Shown here one piece after another: positions 16,795 to 25,605 of a DNA stretch of 64,000 nucleotides (positions within the stretch are counted from its first letter, which is position 1; the number at the start of each line of letters is the position of its first letter). Source of the DNA: Bradyrhizobium sp. CCGB12 (lineage in GTDB: Bacteria > Pseudomonadota > Alphaproteobacteria > Rhizobiales > Xanthobacteraceae). The notes beneath the pieces are model-generated. The model saw only the letters and a list, made by a program, of their open reading frames with translations, made no database searches and had not been told where the DNA came from. Position numbers and translations under genes: made by a program. The DNA is taken from the NCBI RefSeq assembly GCF_024199845.1, contig NZ_JANADO010000001.1, forward strand, positions 1,426,001-1,490,000. The letters run 5' to 3'.

Positions 16795-19083
16795 ATGTCC
16801 GGTATTGTTCTCTCTGCGTCGGTTCGTCAGAACCTGCTCTCTCTCCAGTCCACCGCCGATCTTCTCGCCACCACACAGAACCGTCTGTCGACCGGCAAGA
16901 GCGTCAACTCGGCCCTGGACAATCCCACCAACTTCTTCACGGCACAGTCGCTCGACAACCGCGCCAGCGACATCAACAACCTGCTCGACGGCATCGCCAA
17001 CGGCGTCCAGGTGCTGCAGGCTGCCAACACCGGCCTGACCTCGCTGCAGAAGCTGATCGACAGCGCCAAGTCGATCGCCAACCAGGCGCTGCAGACCACG
17101 GTCGGCTACTCCACCAAGTCCAACGTCTCCACCACGATCGCCGGTGCGACCGCGGCCGACCTGCGCGGCACCACGAGCTTCGCCAGCGCGACGGCGAGCA
17201 GCAACGTGCTGTATAACGGCACGGCGGGCGGCACCACCGCGGCGACCGGCACCACCACGCTCGGCGCCACCATCGGTTCCTTCGCAAGCACCGGCGCAAC
17301 CGCCGGCGACGGCACCACGGCCCTGACCGGCACCATCACCCTGATTGCCACCAACGGCACGACCGCGACCGGCCTCGCCGGCAACGCCCAGCCTGCCGAC
17401 GGCGACACGCTGACCGTCAACGGCAAGACCATCACCTTCCGTTCGGGTGCTGCTCCGGCGTCGACGGCCGTTCCGGCCGGCTCGGGTGTCAGCGGCAACC
17501 TCGTCACCGATGGCAACGGCAACACCACCGTCTATCTCGGTACCGCGGGCACCCCGGCGGCGACCGTCAACGATCTGTTGTCGGCAATCGACCTCGCCAG
17601 CGGCGTGAAGACGGTTTCGATCACTTCGGGCGCTGCGACGATCTCCGTGAGTGCCAGCCAGCCAGGTGCTGCGGTCTCGACCGCTGCCGGCGGCGCCGTC
17701 ACGCTGAAGAGCTCGACGGGTGCGGATCTGAGCGTCACCGGCAAGGCTGACCTGCTCAAGGCTCTCGGTCTCACCACGTCCACCGGTGCAGGAAATGCCA
17801 CGGTCAACGTCAACCGGACCACGAGCGCGAACTCGCTGGGTGCGACCATCGCGGACGGCTCGACGCTGAACGTCAATGGTCACGTCATCTCGTTCAAGAA
17901 CGCGCCGATCCCGGGCTCGACCGGTGCGCCGAGTGTTCCGAGTGGCTTCGGCGTCAGCGGCAACGTCCTCACCGACGGCAACGGCAACTCGACGGTCTAT
18001 CTGCAGGCCGGCACGGTCAACGACGTCTTGAAGGCGATCGACCTTGCCACCGGCGTGCAGACTGCGACGGTCAACGCCAACGGCACCGCATCGCTGGTGA
18101 CGGCGACCGGCCAGTCAAATTCGACGATCAATACGTCCGGTCAGCTCAAGCTCTCGACCGGCGTCAACGCTGATTTGTCGATCACCGGCACCGGCAACGC
18201 GCTGAACGTGTTTGGCCTCGCCGGCAACACCGGCAACGCGACGGCATTCACCGCGGCCCGCACCTCCGGCATCGGCGGCATCGCCGGGAAGACATTGACC
18301 TTCACCTCCTTCAACGGCGGCACGGCGGTCAACGTCACCTTCGGCGACGGCACCAACGGCACGGTCAAGACGCTCGACCAGCTCAACTCGAAGCTTCAGG
18401 CCAACAACCTGTCCGCGACGATCGACGCCAACGGCCTGCTGACCATCACCGCGTCCAACGACTATGCGTCCTCGACGCTCGGCTCGACGGCAGCGGGCGG
18501 CGCGATCGGCGGCACGCTCACGTCGGCCCTGACGTTCTCGACGGCTTCCACCCCCGTCCAGGATGCGGTTGCGCAGACGGCCCGCGCCAACCTGGTGTCT
18601 CAGTACAACAACATCCTGAACCAGATCGACACGACCTCGCAAGACTCCTCGTTCAACGGTGTCAACCTCCTGAACGGCGACCAGCTCAAGCTGGTGTTCG
18701 ACGAGACCGGCAAGTCGAGCCTGAACATCACGGGTGTGACCTACAATTCCAAGGGTCTGGGCCTCGCCGCACTGACCGTCGGGGTCGACTTCATCGACAA
18801 CGCCGCGGCCAACAGGGTGCTGACCAACCTGAACGCGGCGTCGAGCACGCTGCGCTCGGAAGCTTCGAGCCTGGGCTCGAACCTCTCGGTGGTGCAGATC
18901 CGTCAGGACTTCAACAAGAACCTGATCAACGTGCTGCAGACCGGCTCGTCCAACCTGACGCTGGCCGACACCAACGTCGAGGCGGCCAACAGCCAGGCGC
19001 TGTCGACCCGCCAGTCGATCGCGGTCTCCGCGCTGTCGCTGGCCAACACCTCGCAGCAGAGCGTGCTCCAGCTGCTTCGCTAA
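16795..19083 (+). CDS. fliC3: Flagellin 3 (long, 762 residues)
   Basis: Third copy of exactly the same length. The ends are conserved (SGIVLSASVRQNLLSLQ and SLANTSQQSVLQLLR). The central region is more diverged from copies 1 and 2 at silent sites, but retains blocks of apparent identity, for example around 17655-17750. It is preceded by GCCAGAAGGGTAAGAG as ribosome site and followed by a GC stem with a T run. It probably co-assembles in the same filament, either mixed or in segments along it; the sequence cannot say which. Confidence 0.93.
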   Translation: MSGIVLSASVRQNLLSLQSTADLLATTQNRLSTGKSVNSALDNPTNFFTAQSLDNRASDINNLLDGIANGVQVLQAANTGLTSLQKLIDSAKSIANQALQTTVGYSTKSNVSTTIAGATAADLRGTTSFASATASSNVLYNGTAGGTTAATGTTTLGATIGSFASTGATAGDGTTALTGTITLIATNGTTATGLAGNAQPADGDTLTVNGKTITFRSGAAPASTAVPAGSGVSGNLVTDGNGNTTVYLGTAGTPAATVNDLLSAIDLASGVKTVSITSGAATISVSASQPGAAVSTAAGGAVTLKSSTGADLSVTGKADLLKALGLTTSTGAGNATVNVNRTTSANSLGATIADGSTLNVNGHVISFKNAPIPGSTGAPSVPSGFGVSGNVLTDGNGNSTVYLQAGTVNDVLKAIDLATGVQTATVNANGTASLVTATGQSNSTINTSGQLKLSTGVNADLSITGTGNALNVFGLAGNTGNATAFTAARTSGIGGIAGKTLTFTSFNGGTAVNVTFGDGTNGTVKTLDQLNSKLQANNLSATIDANGLLTITASNDYASSTLGSTAAGGAIGGTLTSALTFSTASTPVQDAVAQTARANLVSQYNNILNQIDTTSQDSSFNGVNLLNGDQLKLVFDETGKSSLNITGVTYNSKGLGLAALTVGVDFIDNAAANRVLTNLNAASSTLRSEASSLGSNLSVVQIRQDFNKNLINVLQTGSSNLTLADTNVEAANSQALSTRQSIAVSALSLANTSQQSVLQLLR

Positions 19084-19111
19084 TAAGCGACTGAAATAAC
19101 TGAATAAAATC

Positions 19112-19146
19112 GAGCGGCGGGGCTACCTTCCCCGCTGCTCTTTTTT
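19112..19146 (+). terminator. Terminator after flagellin 3
   Basis: GAGCGGCGGGG pairs with CCCCGCTGCTC (one G-U pair), followed by TTTTTT. Confidence 0.8.
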
Positions 19147-19193
19147 GCGTCCGGAGGCGGGCAGGGGCGTTCACCCGCCATTAACCCTATCGC

Positions 19194-19209
19194 TTAAACC
19201 GGCGTTAAC
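19194..19209 (+). promoter_or_regulatory. CtrA-type box upstream of flagellin 4
   Basis: The sequence reads TTAA, ACCGGCG, TTAAC, an exact TTAA-N7-TTAAC. A further TTAAC lies at about 19181. It is some 94 bp before the flagellin 4 ATG. The other three flagellin leaders lack this site, so copy 4 may be controlled differently. Confidence 0.6.
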
Positions 19210-19302
19210 CATACTTTAAAGGACACCTCCTAAAACTGGACAAAAGCCCGCTTTCCAGACCGCGCGGCCGATTCGTATCCGGTTCAAGAGGAAGACTCGC
19301 CA

Positions 19303-21591
19303 ATGTCCAACATCGTTCTCTCGGCGTCAGTTCGCCAGAACCTGTTGTCGCTGCAGTCGACGGCCGACTTGCTGGCCACGACGCAGGAACGGCTGTCGAC
19401 CGGCAAGAAGGTCAATACAGCGCTCGACAATCCCACCAACTTCTTCACGGCGCAGGGATTGGACAACCGGGCGAGCGACATCAGCAACCTGCTCGACGGC
19501 ATCAACAACGGTGTGCAGGTGCTCCAGGCCGCCAACACCGGCATCACCTCACTGCAGAAGCTGATCGACAGCGCGAAATCGATCGCCAACCAGGCGCTCC
19601 AGACCACGGTCGGCTATTCCACCAAGTCGAACGTCTCCACCACAATTCCCGGTGCGACGCCCGCCGACCTTCGCGGCACGACCTCTTATGCGAGCGCGAC
19701 CGCAAAGAGCAACGTGCTCTATACCGGTGCAGCCGGCGGCACGACCCCGGTCACCGGAACTGCCGCGCTCGGCGCCTCGCTGGGCTCGAGCGCCGGCACC
19801 TTTACCGGCACGGCAGCGCTCGCCGCCGACGGCACCACCGCGCTGTCCGGCACCGCCACGCTGCTCGGCACCACGGCATCGGCCACTTTCAGCACGCCGC
19901 CCGCGGACGGCGACACCATCACGGTGAACGGCAAGACCATCACCTTCCGCACCGGCATCGCTCCGAGCACGCAGCCAACCGGCTGGGGCCTCGACGCCAG
20001 CGGGCACATCGCCACCGACGGTAACGGCAATTCGATCGTCTACGAGGGAACGGCGGCTGCGCCCGGCGCGACCGTCAACGACGTCCTCACGGCGATCGAC
20101 CTCGCCAGCGGTGTCAAGACCGCAACCATCAGCGCAAGCGCGGCGACCATCGCCGTCAGCGGCGCGGCCGGTCCCGTCGGCACGCTGCAGGTGCCATCAT
20201 CGATCACGGCGGGTGCAACTACGCTGAAGAGTTCGACCGGCGCCGATCTGAGCGTGACCGGAAAGGCCGACTTCCTCAAGGCGCTTGGTCTGACGTCCGC
20301 GACCGGCGCCGGCAATGCCAACGTCACTGCGGCCCGCTCGACCACTGCGGGTTCGCTCGGCAGCCTCGTTCAGGACGGCTCGACGCTGAACATCGACGGC
20401 AAGACCATCACCTTCAAGAACGCGCAGACGCCGCAATCTGCGGCGGGCGTCACGTCGGGCGGCGTCAGCGGCAACATCGTTACCGACGGCAACGGCAACT
20501 CGACGGTCTATATCCAGAGCGCGACGCTGACCGACCTGCTCAACTCGATCGACCTCGCCACCGGCGTCAAGACCGCCAGCATCTTCAACGGCGCGGCGAC
20601 GCTGTCGACCACCGCGGGTCAGATCCCGTCGTCTGTCAACAGCAGCGGCCAGCTTGCGCTCTCCACCGGCGTCAACGCCGACCTGTCGATCACCGGCACC
20701 GGCAATGCACTCAGTGCATTCGGCCTCAGCGGCAACACGGGAACGGCAACCGCCTTCACCGCGGCGCGCACCTCGGGCGTCGGCGGCATCAGCGGCAAGA
20801 CGCTGACCTTCACCTCCTTCAACGGCGGCACCCCGGTCAACGTCACCTTCGGCGACGGCACCAACGGCACCGTCAAGACGCTGGACCAGCTCAACGCACA
20901 GCTTCAGGCCAATCACCTGACGGCGACGATCGATGCCAACGGCGTGCTCACGGTGACCACCGTCAACGAATACGCCTCTTCGACGCTCGGTTCGACGGTC
21001 GCGGGCGGCGCAGTCGGCGGCACGCTCACCGGTGTCCTGGCTTTCACCACCGCACAGCCGCCGATCCAGGATCCGGTCGCGCAGACCGCCCGCTCCAATC
21101 TGGTCAACCAGTTCAACAACATTCTGGCCCAGATCGACACGACGTCGCAGGATTCCTCCTTCAACGGCGTCAACCTGCTCAACGGTGATACGCTGAAGCT
21201 CGTCTTCAACGAGACCGGCAGCTCGACGCTCGGCATCAACGGCGTGGTGTTCAACGCGGCCGGCCTCGGCCTCAGCAACCTCGTCAACGGCGTCGACTTC
21301 ATCGACAACGGCGCCACCAACAAGGTGCTGGCCAGCCTGAATGCGGCCTCGAGCACGTTGCGCTCGGAAGGTTCGACGCTCGGTTCGAATCTGTCGATCG
21401 TGCAGGTGCGTCAGGACTTCTCCAAGAACCTGATCAACGTGCTCCAGACCGGCTCGTCCAATCTGACGCTCGCCGATACCAACGAGGAAGCGGCCAACAG
21501 CCAGGCGCTGTCGACCCGCCAGTCCATCGCGGTCTCCGCACTGTCGCTGGCCAACCAGTCGCAGCAGAGCGTGCTCCAGCTGCTCCGCTAA
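19303..21591 (+). CDS. fliC4: Flagellin 4 (long, 762 residues, most divergent)
   Basis: Again 762 residues, with SNIVLSASVRQNLLSLQ and NQSQQSVLQLLR ends, but the central region differs from copies 1-3 in many positions (for example TGAAGGTTPVTGTAALGAS) and in small compensating indels. Its leader lacks the AGAAGGGTAA motif of the others and has GAGGAAGACTCGCC before the ATG plus a CtrA-type box. Keeping the same total length despite divergence suggests a structural constraint on the surface domain. Downstream there is only a weak GC hairpin (about 21624-21646) with a T-poor tail. Confidence 0.92.
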   Translation: MSNIVLSASVRQNLLSLQSTADLLATTQERLSTGKKVNTALDNPTNFFTAQGLDNRASDISNLLDGINNGVQVLQAANTGITSLQKLIDSAKSIANQALQTTVGYSTKSNVSTTIPGATPADLRGTTSYASATAKSNVLYTGAAGGTTPVTGTAALGASLGSSAGTFTGTAALAADGTTALSGTATLLGTTASATFSTPPADGDTITVNGKTITFRTGIAPSTQPTGWGLDASGHIATDGNGNSIVYEGTAAAPGATVNDVLTAIDLASGVKTATISASAATIAVSGAAGPVGTLQVPSSITAGATTLKSSTGADLSVTGKADFLKALGLTSATGAGNANVTAARSTTAGSLGSLVQDGSTLNIDGKTITFKNAQTPQSAAGVTSGGVSGNIVTDGNGNSTVYIQSATLTDLLNSIDLATGVKTASIFNGAATLSTTAGQIPSSVNSSGQLALSTGVNADLSITGTGNALSAFGLSGNTGTATAFTAARTSGVGGISGKTLTFTSFNGGTPVNVTFGDGTNGTVKTLDQLNAQLQANHLTATIDANGVLTVTTVNEYASSTLGSTVAGGAVGGTLTGVLAFTTAQPPIQDPVAQTARSNLVNQFNNILAQIDTTSQDSSFNGVNLLNGDTLKLVFNETGSSTLGINGVVFNAAGLGLSNLVNGVDFIDNGATNKVLASLNAASSTLRSEGSTLGSNLSIVQVRQDFSKNLINVLQTGSSNLTLADTNEEAANSQALSTRQSIAVSALSLANQSQQSVLQLLR

Positions 21592-21884
21592 CTTCGCGGA
21601 GCAAGATCGCCATTCGAGATTTCGCGGCGGGGCTAATGCTCCGCCGTTCATTTGAGGGAGATCGCTAACACAAGATTAGCTCAGATCGATGCGCGTCACG
21701 TGAAGTGAGTTTACTCCGTGTGTGCGTGCATCTAACGTTGCGCTGACGAAGAGCTCCGCGACCCGTACTTATCCGGAGTGCTTCCAAGCACACACGTAAG
21801 CAAATCTTAAGCGGTGCTGCCTAGGGTTGGGAAAGAAATCCTTAAGCGCGTTCAACGCGCTAGGTAACTTCCAGGGTGTGATTG

Positions 21885-22253
21885 ATGTCGAATTCTGCTG
21901 CCTCGGCTTACGCGCGCGTTGCAACGACCACCGCATCTCCTCGCGACATCGAGGCACAGACCCTGCTCAAGGCCGCGAACAAGCTCCAGGATGCGGTGAA
22001 CAACGCCGATCCGCTCAGCGAGCAGACCATGCAGGCCCTGATGTTCAACCGCAAGCTCTGGACCATCTTCTTGAGCGAGGCGATGCGCGACAACAATCCG
22101 CAGCCGATCGATGTCCGGCAGAAGATCGCCAACATCAGCGTGTTTGTGCTGAGCCAGACCGCGGCGCTCCAGATGAGCCCTCAATTCGATCACTTCCGCC
22201 CGCTGATCGAGATCAACCGCAATATCGCTGCTGGCCTGTCCGGGCGGCCGTGA
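21885..22253 (+). CDS. flaF: Flagellar biosynthesis regulator FlaF
   Basis: 122 residues. AYARVATTTASPRDIEAQTL, NRKLWTIFLSEAMRDNNPQP and LRQKIANIS-like text (VRQKIANISVFVLSQT) are FlaF family features. FlaF is required for flagellin translation or secretion in alphaproteobacteria and acts with or against FlbT. I chose the ATG at 21885 over the in-frame TTG one codon earlier. The upstream spacer (about 290 bp after flagellin 4) has CTTAAG stretches but no full CtrA box. It converges on the flaG-like gene. Confidence 0.92.
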   Translation: MSNSAASAYARVATTTASPRDIEAQTLLKAANKLQDAVNNADPLSEQTMQALMFNRKLWTIFLSEAMRDNNPQPIDVRQKIANISVFVLSQTAALQMSPQFDHFRPLIEINRNIAAGLSGRP

Positions 22254-22293
22254 CGGCCAACGGCATCACCGCTACTGCCGTTGCGACGCTCGA

Positions 22294-22310
22294 CGCCTGA
22301 TCGTCAGGCG
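22294..22310. other. Short palindrome at the convergent flaF / flaG-like ends
   Basis: CGCCTGA and TCAGGCG are separated by three bases and overlap the stop of the flaG-like gene. It could be a weak bidirectional transcription-end hairpin, but has no T run. Confidence 0.3.
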
Positions 22311-22663
22311 CTGCGGTCCGTGCTGAGCGGACGCGAGGGTTCGGACTTCATATCCAGGGCATGGAAATAGGCCCGCCGGCGCAGCATCGCTTCGTCGGGG
22401 AATTGGTTGACGATTGCGTCGGTTCTCTCGTTGACGACCTGGAAGACGAAAGACGCGGCCGCCTGGTCGAATACGACCTGGCGCGAGACGTTCTCGTGGT
22501 TCGGCAAATCATTGCGCACGGGCGCGCCCGTATCGCTCGCGGCGACCGTCTGGCGCACTGGCAAATCAGTTTGCACAGCCTCGTTCGCCGCCGCGTTCGA
22601 CGTCGTTACGATCTGCACGGGGGCCGGGATCCCCACCGGCCTGATGCTGAAATCTGTACTCAT
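22304..22663 (-). CDS. FlaG-like small flagellar protein
   Basis: 119 residues from the ATG at 22663, which has a clear AGGAGG ribosome site just upstream. The C-terminal half, FVFQVVNERTDAIVNQFPDE, fits the FlaG pattern (a V-D/N-ER/ET-x-x-I-x-Q-P strand ending in acidic residues). The N-terminal half is low-complexity. FlaG proteins affect filament length or are of unknown role. Alphaproteobacterial neighbours are usually annotated hypothetical, so the family assignment is moderate. Confidence 0.65.
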   Translation of the reverse strand: MSTDFSIRPVGIPAPVQIVTTSNAAANEAVQTDLPVRQTVAASDTGAPVRNDLPNHENVSRQVVFDQAAASFVFQVVNERTDAIVNQFPDEAMLRRRAYFHALDMKSEPSRPLSTDRSA

Positions 22664-22767
22664 GGCAGCCTCCTGGTTGCCTAGTCGTGAGTCAAATCCC
22701 AACCCCTCTAATTGCGCAAGCATGGAACACCAGGACTGAAGACCCGGTAAGCAAACGTGCCTAACCA

Positions 22768-22793
22768 CGCGGCGATATCGCCGCGCGGTTTTT
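22768..22793 (+). other. Hairpin with T run, no plus-strand gene upstream
   Basis: CGCGGCGAT and ATCGCCGCG form a perfect palindrome followed by TTTTT on the plus strand. The adjacent genes (flaG-like, flgN-like) are on the minus strand, where the hairpin is preceded by A's and lacks a following T run. It may be a weak end for minus transcripts or a terminator of antisense transcription. Confidence 0.35.
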
Positions 22794-22823
22794 CGTAAAA
22801 TTGTCTCTTGTTCGTGTGCGCGC

Positions 22824-23321
22824 TCAGAGCGAGCGGCTGACCGCGAGCGGCGTGATGTGGCGTGGGCCAGGAGCTGCGCGACGACCCGCGGCCGTATAGG
22901 TGTTCGGCACGTTGCGCTTTTGGATCTCGGCGTTGACGCCGCGCACGACGCTCTCGGACACTGCGTGCGCGGTCGCGAGCACGGTGAGATTGACCTGAAG
23001 CATCGCGCGGAACGCATCGTGGTGGCGATGCAGCGTCGAGAGCAGCTCGGGCGCGGACTTCGCGAGCTGCGCCTGGTTCGCCTTCAACTGGCTGACGGCG
23101 CCGACATAATTTCGCGACAGCTCCTGCTTCCTGCCCTCGAGCGTCATGGCGTCGCGGACCTTGCCGGCGCGAACGAGCTCGGTCTCGCGCTCGATCAGCC
23201 CGAGCAGGGCGCTCATCGCATCCATCAGATCCTCGGCGAGCTTGCGCGCCTCGGCGCTGCCAGGCGCGGTGTTCGGACGCTGCGCTTGCATCGGCTGACG
23301 TGAGGCGTTGGAATGGTTCAT
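22824..23321 (-). CDS. FlgN-like flagellar export chaperone
   Basis: 165 residues from the ATG at 23321. It is mostly alpha-helical with a long heptad-like region (LMDAMSALLGLIERETELVR, then GRKQELSRNYVGAVSQLKAN). This resembles FlgN-type chaperones that bind FlgK and FlgL before export. It is the third gene of the minus-strand flgI-flgJ-flgN order, 11 bp after flgJ. The longer open frame upstream is out of register with conserved sequence. Confidence 0.7.
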   Translation of the reverse strand: MNHSNASRQPMQAQRPNTAPGSAEARKLAEDLMDAMSALLGLIERETELVRAGKVRDAMTLEGRKQELSRNYVGAVSQLKANQAQLAKSAPELLSTLHRHHDAFRAMLQVNLTVLATAHAVSESVVRGVNAEIQKRNVPNTYTAAGRRAAPGPRHITPLAVSRSL

Positions 23322-23332
23322 CTCGTTTGACC

Positions 23333-23701
23333 TTATGCCGTGCGGATCGTTTTCGCCTGCTGCATGATCAGGGTGCGGTAGACTTCGGTGGCGACGCCGA
23401 CGCCGCCGGCCTTGGCGAAGTTCTTGGAATATTGCTCGGTCAGCATCGAACGCCATACTCCGGTGCCCGGCGTATCGCCGAACGGGCCTTCGCCCTTCAG
23501 GCCGGAAGTCATCTGCGAGAACATGCTGTTGAGGAACATTGCCTCGAAATCGGTGGCGGTCTTCTGCGCCTTGGCCTGCTGTTGCGGCGACACCTTTTGC
23601 AGCGCGGCGGCGAGGTCGAAGTCCGGCCGGCCGTTGCGGCTCTCGACCGAGAAAGCGGAAGAGTTGGCGACGCGCGGGGTGTTGATCGCACTGGTCTGCA
23701 T
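23333..23701 (-). CDS. flgJ: Rod-binding FlgJ-like protein (N-terminal domain only)
   Basis: 122 residues. ATDFEAMFLNSMFSQMTSGL and SMLTEQYSKNFAKAGGVGVA are the FlgJ N-terminal rod-binding signature. The muramidase domain present in enterobacterial FlgJ is absent, as is usual in alphaproteobacteria (the CheL-like form). Its ATG shares one base with the flgI stop (TGATG), so it is translationally coupled. Confidence 0.85.
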   Translation of the reverse strand: MQTSAINTPRVANSSAFSVESRNGRPDFDLAAALQKVSPQQQAKAQKTATDFEAMFLNSMFSQMTSGLKGEGPFGDTPGTGVWRSMLTEQYSKNFAKAGGVGVATEVYRTLIMQQAKTIRTA

Positions 23702-24825
23702 CACATCACCTCGATGTCGGCTTCGATTGCGCCGGCGGCCTTGATCGCCTGGAGAATGCTGATCATGTCGCGGGGGCCGATGCCGAGGCCGTTGAGGCCG
23801 TCGACGAGTTGCTGGAGCGATACGCCGTCCTTGACGACGGCAAGTTTTTTCCCGTCCTCGGTGACGGTGACGCTGCTGCGCGGCGTGACCACGGTCCGCC
23901 CTCGCGACAACGGGTTGGGCTGGCTCACCTGGGGGCTCTCGGAGATCGTGACGGTGAGGTTGCCTTGTGCCACCGCAACGGTAGCGACACGGACGTCGCG
24001 GCCCATGACGATGATGCCGCTCCGCTCGTCGATGATTATCTTGGCGGCGAGATCGGGATCGACCTGGAGCTGCTCGATCTCGGTGAGGAAGGCGACGACG
24101 TTGCCCTTGAACTCCGGCGGGATCGACAGCTGCACCGTCGATGGGTCGATCGGCTCGGCCGTCTTGACGCCAAGATAGTCGTTGACCGCGGCCGCGATGC
24201 GCTTGGCGGTGGTGAAGTCGGCGTTGCGCAGCGCCAGGCGCACATTCGGCAGCCGATTGAGCGCGAACTCGATCTCGCGCTCGATGATGGCGCCATTGGC
24301 GATGCGGCCCACGGTCGGCACGCCGCGTACGATTTTCGCCGCGTCGCCCTCCGCCTGGAAACCCGAGATCGCGAGCGAGCCTTGCGCGACAGCATAGACG
24401 TTGCCATCGGCGCCGAGCAGGGGCGTGACGAGCAGGGTGCCGCCCTGGAGGTTCTTGGCGTCGCCGAGCGCGGAGACGGTGACGTCCATGCGCGTGCCCT
24501 GGGTAGCGAAGGCCGGCAGGTTGCCCGTCACCATCACGGCGGCGACGTTGCCGGTGCGGATGGTGGCGCCGCGGATGTTGACGCCCATGCGCTCGAGCAT
24601 CGCTTGCAGCGACTGCTTGGTGAAGGGGATGTTGTTGAGCGTGTCGCCGGTGCCATTGAGGCCGACGACGAGGCCGTAGCCGATGAGCTGGTTCTGCCGT
24701 ACGCCCTCGATGTTGGCGAGGTCCTTGATGCGCGAGGTCGCAGCCGCTGACGTGACCGAAAGCACCAGCGCTGACAGCGCGGCGCAGGCCACCCCAACAA
24801 TCCTCACCCAACGAACGCCTGGCAT
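23701..24825 (-). CDS. flgI: Flagellar P-ring protein FlgI
   Basis: 374 residues from the ATG at 24825, giving a standard Sec signal peptide (MPGVRWVRIVGVACAALSAL, ending in AAAT). SRIKDLANIEGVRQNQLIGY and LVVGLNGTGDT are P-ring hallmarks, and the C-terminus NGLGIGPRDMISILQAIK is conserved. FlgI forms the periplasmic peptidoglycan-level bushing around the rod. The upstream-extended frame was rejected because it would bury the signal peptide. A -24/-12 promoter candidate lies about 90 bp upstream. Confidence 0.95.
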   Translation of the reverse strand: MPGVRWVRIVGVACAALSALVLSVTSAAATSRIKDLANIEGVRQNQLIGYGLVVGLNGTGDTLNNIPFTKQSLQAMLERMGVNIRGATIRTGNVAAVMVTGNLPAFATQGTRMDVTVSALGDAKNLQGGTLLVTPLLGADGNVYAVAQGSLAISGFQAEGDAAKIVRGVPTVGRIANGAIIEREIEFALNRLPNVRLALRNADFTTAKRIAAAVNDYLGVKTAEPIDPSTVQLSIPPEFKGNVVAFLTEIEQLQVDPDLAAKIIIDERSGIIVMGRDVRVATVAVAQGNLTVTISESPQVSQPNPLSRGRTVVTPRSSVTVTEDGKKLAVVKDGVSLQQLVDGLNGLGIGPRDMISILQAIKAAGAIEADIEVM

Positions 24826-24916
24826 CCTCTGCTCCCCAAGGCCGCCCAAAAAAAGGCTCCTCAAATCGACGGACCGTCTGCGACACTCCCATGACGAGCT
24901 GGTCCGACGCTTTCCT

Positions 24917-24932
24917 TGCGAGCGCTGTGCCA
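24917..24932 (-). promoter_or_regulatory. Sigma-54 (-24/-12) promoter candidate for flgI
   Basis: On the minus strand it reads TGGCAC, AGCGC, TCGCA. The GG and GC doublets have the required spacing of the consensus TGGCAC-N5-TTGCA. It is about 90 bp from the flgI ATG and about 105 bp downstream of the palindrome at 25030-25044. Confidence 0.55.
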
Positions 24933-25029
24933 ACCCGGGGCAGAGAGGTAGGTGGCTGAATAGGTTGAATAAATCTGTTTCGACCGGTGTCAGTGGTCGT
25001 TCGCCCTGAGGAGCGAAACTGCCGCCTGT

Positions 25030-25044
25030 CGGCAGATTTTGCCG
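25030..25044. promoter_or_regulatory. Palindrome CGGCAGATTTTGCCG (FlbD/ftr-like element)
   Basis: A near-perfect 15-bp palindrome in the divergent flgI/fliX control region. Closely related copies lie at 34078, 45894 and 46091, all in flagellar intergenic regions. The position relative to the -24/-12 candidate fits an enhancer. FlbD binding is inference. Confidence 0.5.
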
Positions 25045-25049
25045 GGCTG

Positions 25050-25065
25050 TTTACGCCCCGTTAAC
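25050..25065 (+). promoter_or_regulatory. CtrA-like box upstream of fliX (one mismatch)
   Basis: TTTA, CGCCCCG, TTAAC: one mismatch in the first half of TTAA-N7-TTAAC, 45 bp before the fliX ATG. Confidence 0.5.
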
Positions 25066-25109
25066 CATAAAGCGGCGAAGGTGAGGCATCGATCACCCGG
25101 ATTGCTGCG

Positions 25110-25523
25110 ATGCGCATCTACGGACCGAACGGCACCACGCTTGGAACGCCGGCCAGCCAGACCAGGCGAACGGGCTCCGGCACCTTCGTCCTGCCGGACA
25201 CCTCGTCGGCGCAGGAGACGCGTAGCACTGCGGCGCCGAAGGCCGCTGCCAGTCTCGACGGGCTGCTCGCGCTTCAGGGCATCGAGGAGGATCCGGTCGA
25301 GCGCCGCAAGCGCTCGGTCGCCCGCGGCAAGACCGCGCTCGACGTGCTCGACGATCTCAAGATGGGGCTACTGTCCGGCAATCTCGACGCCTCGACCGTG
25401 ATGCGGCTGCGCGATGCGGCGGCAAACCTGAAATCGTCCTCTGGCGATGCCGGTCTCGATGCGGTGCTTGCCGAGATCGAGCTGCGCGTCGAGGTCGAAC
25501 TGGCCAAGGCCGGGCAGGCTTAA
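25110..25523 (+). CDS. fliX: Flagellar assembly regulator FliX
   Basis: 137 residues. MRIYGPNGTTLGTPASQTRR, the LDGLLALQGIEEDPVERRKR block and GKTALDVLDDLKMGLLSGNL are typical of FliX. In Caulobacter FliX links early flagellar assembly to activation of the sigma-54 regulator FlbD, and it is likewise divergent from flgI. The presence of FlbD-like palindromes and -24/-12 promoters here agrees with that role. flbD itself is not in the window. Confidence 0.92.
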   Translation: MRIYGPNGTTLGTPASQTRRTGSGTFVLPDTSSAQETRSTAAPKAAASLDGLLALQGIEEDPVERRKRSVARGKTALDVLDDLKMGLLSGNLDASTVMRLRDAAANLKSSSGDAGLDAVLAEIELRVEVELAKAGQA

Positions 25524-25605
25524 GCGGAGTTCGCCTCCCGCGATCTCTAAAAGATCTCTCGTCGTCGCCCGGCTTGACCGAAACCGCACGTCGCCTCACA
25601 CGGGC

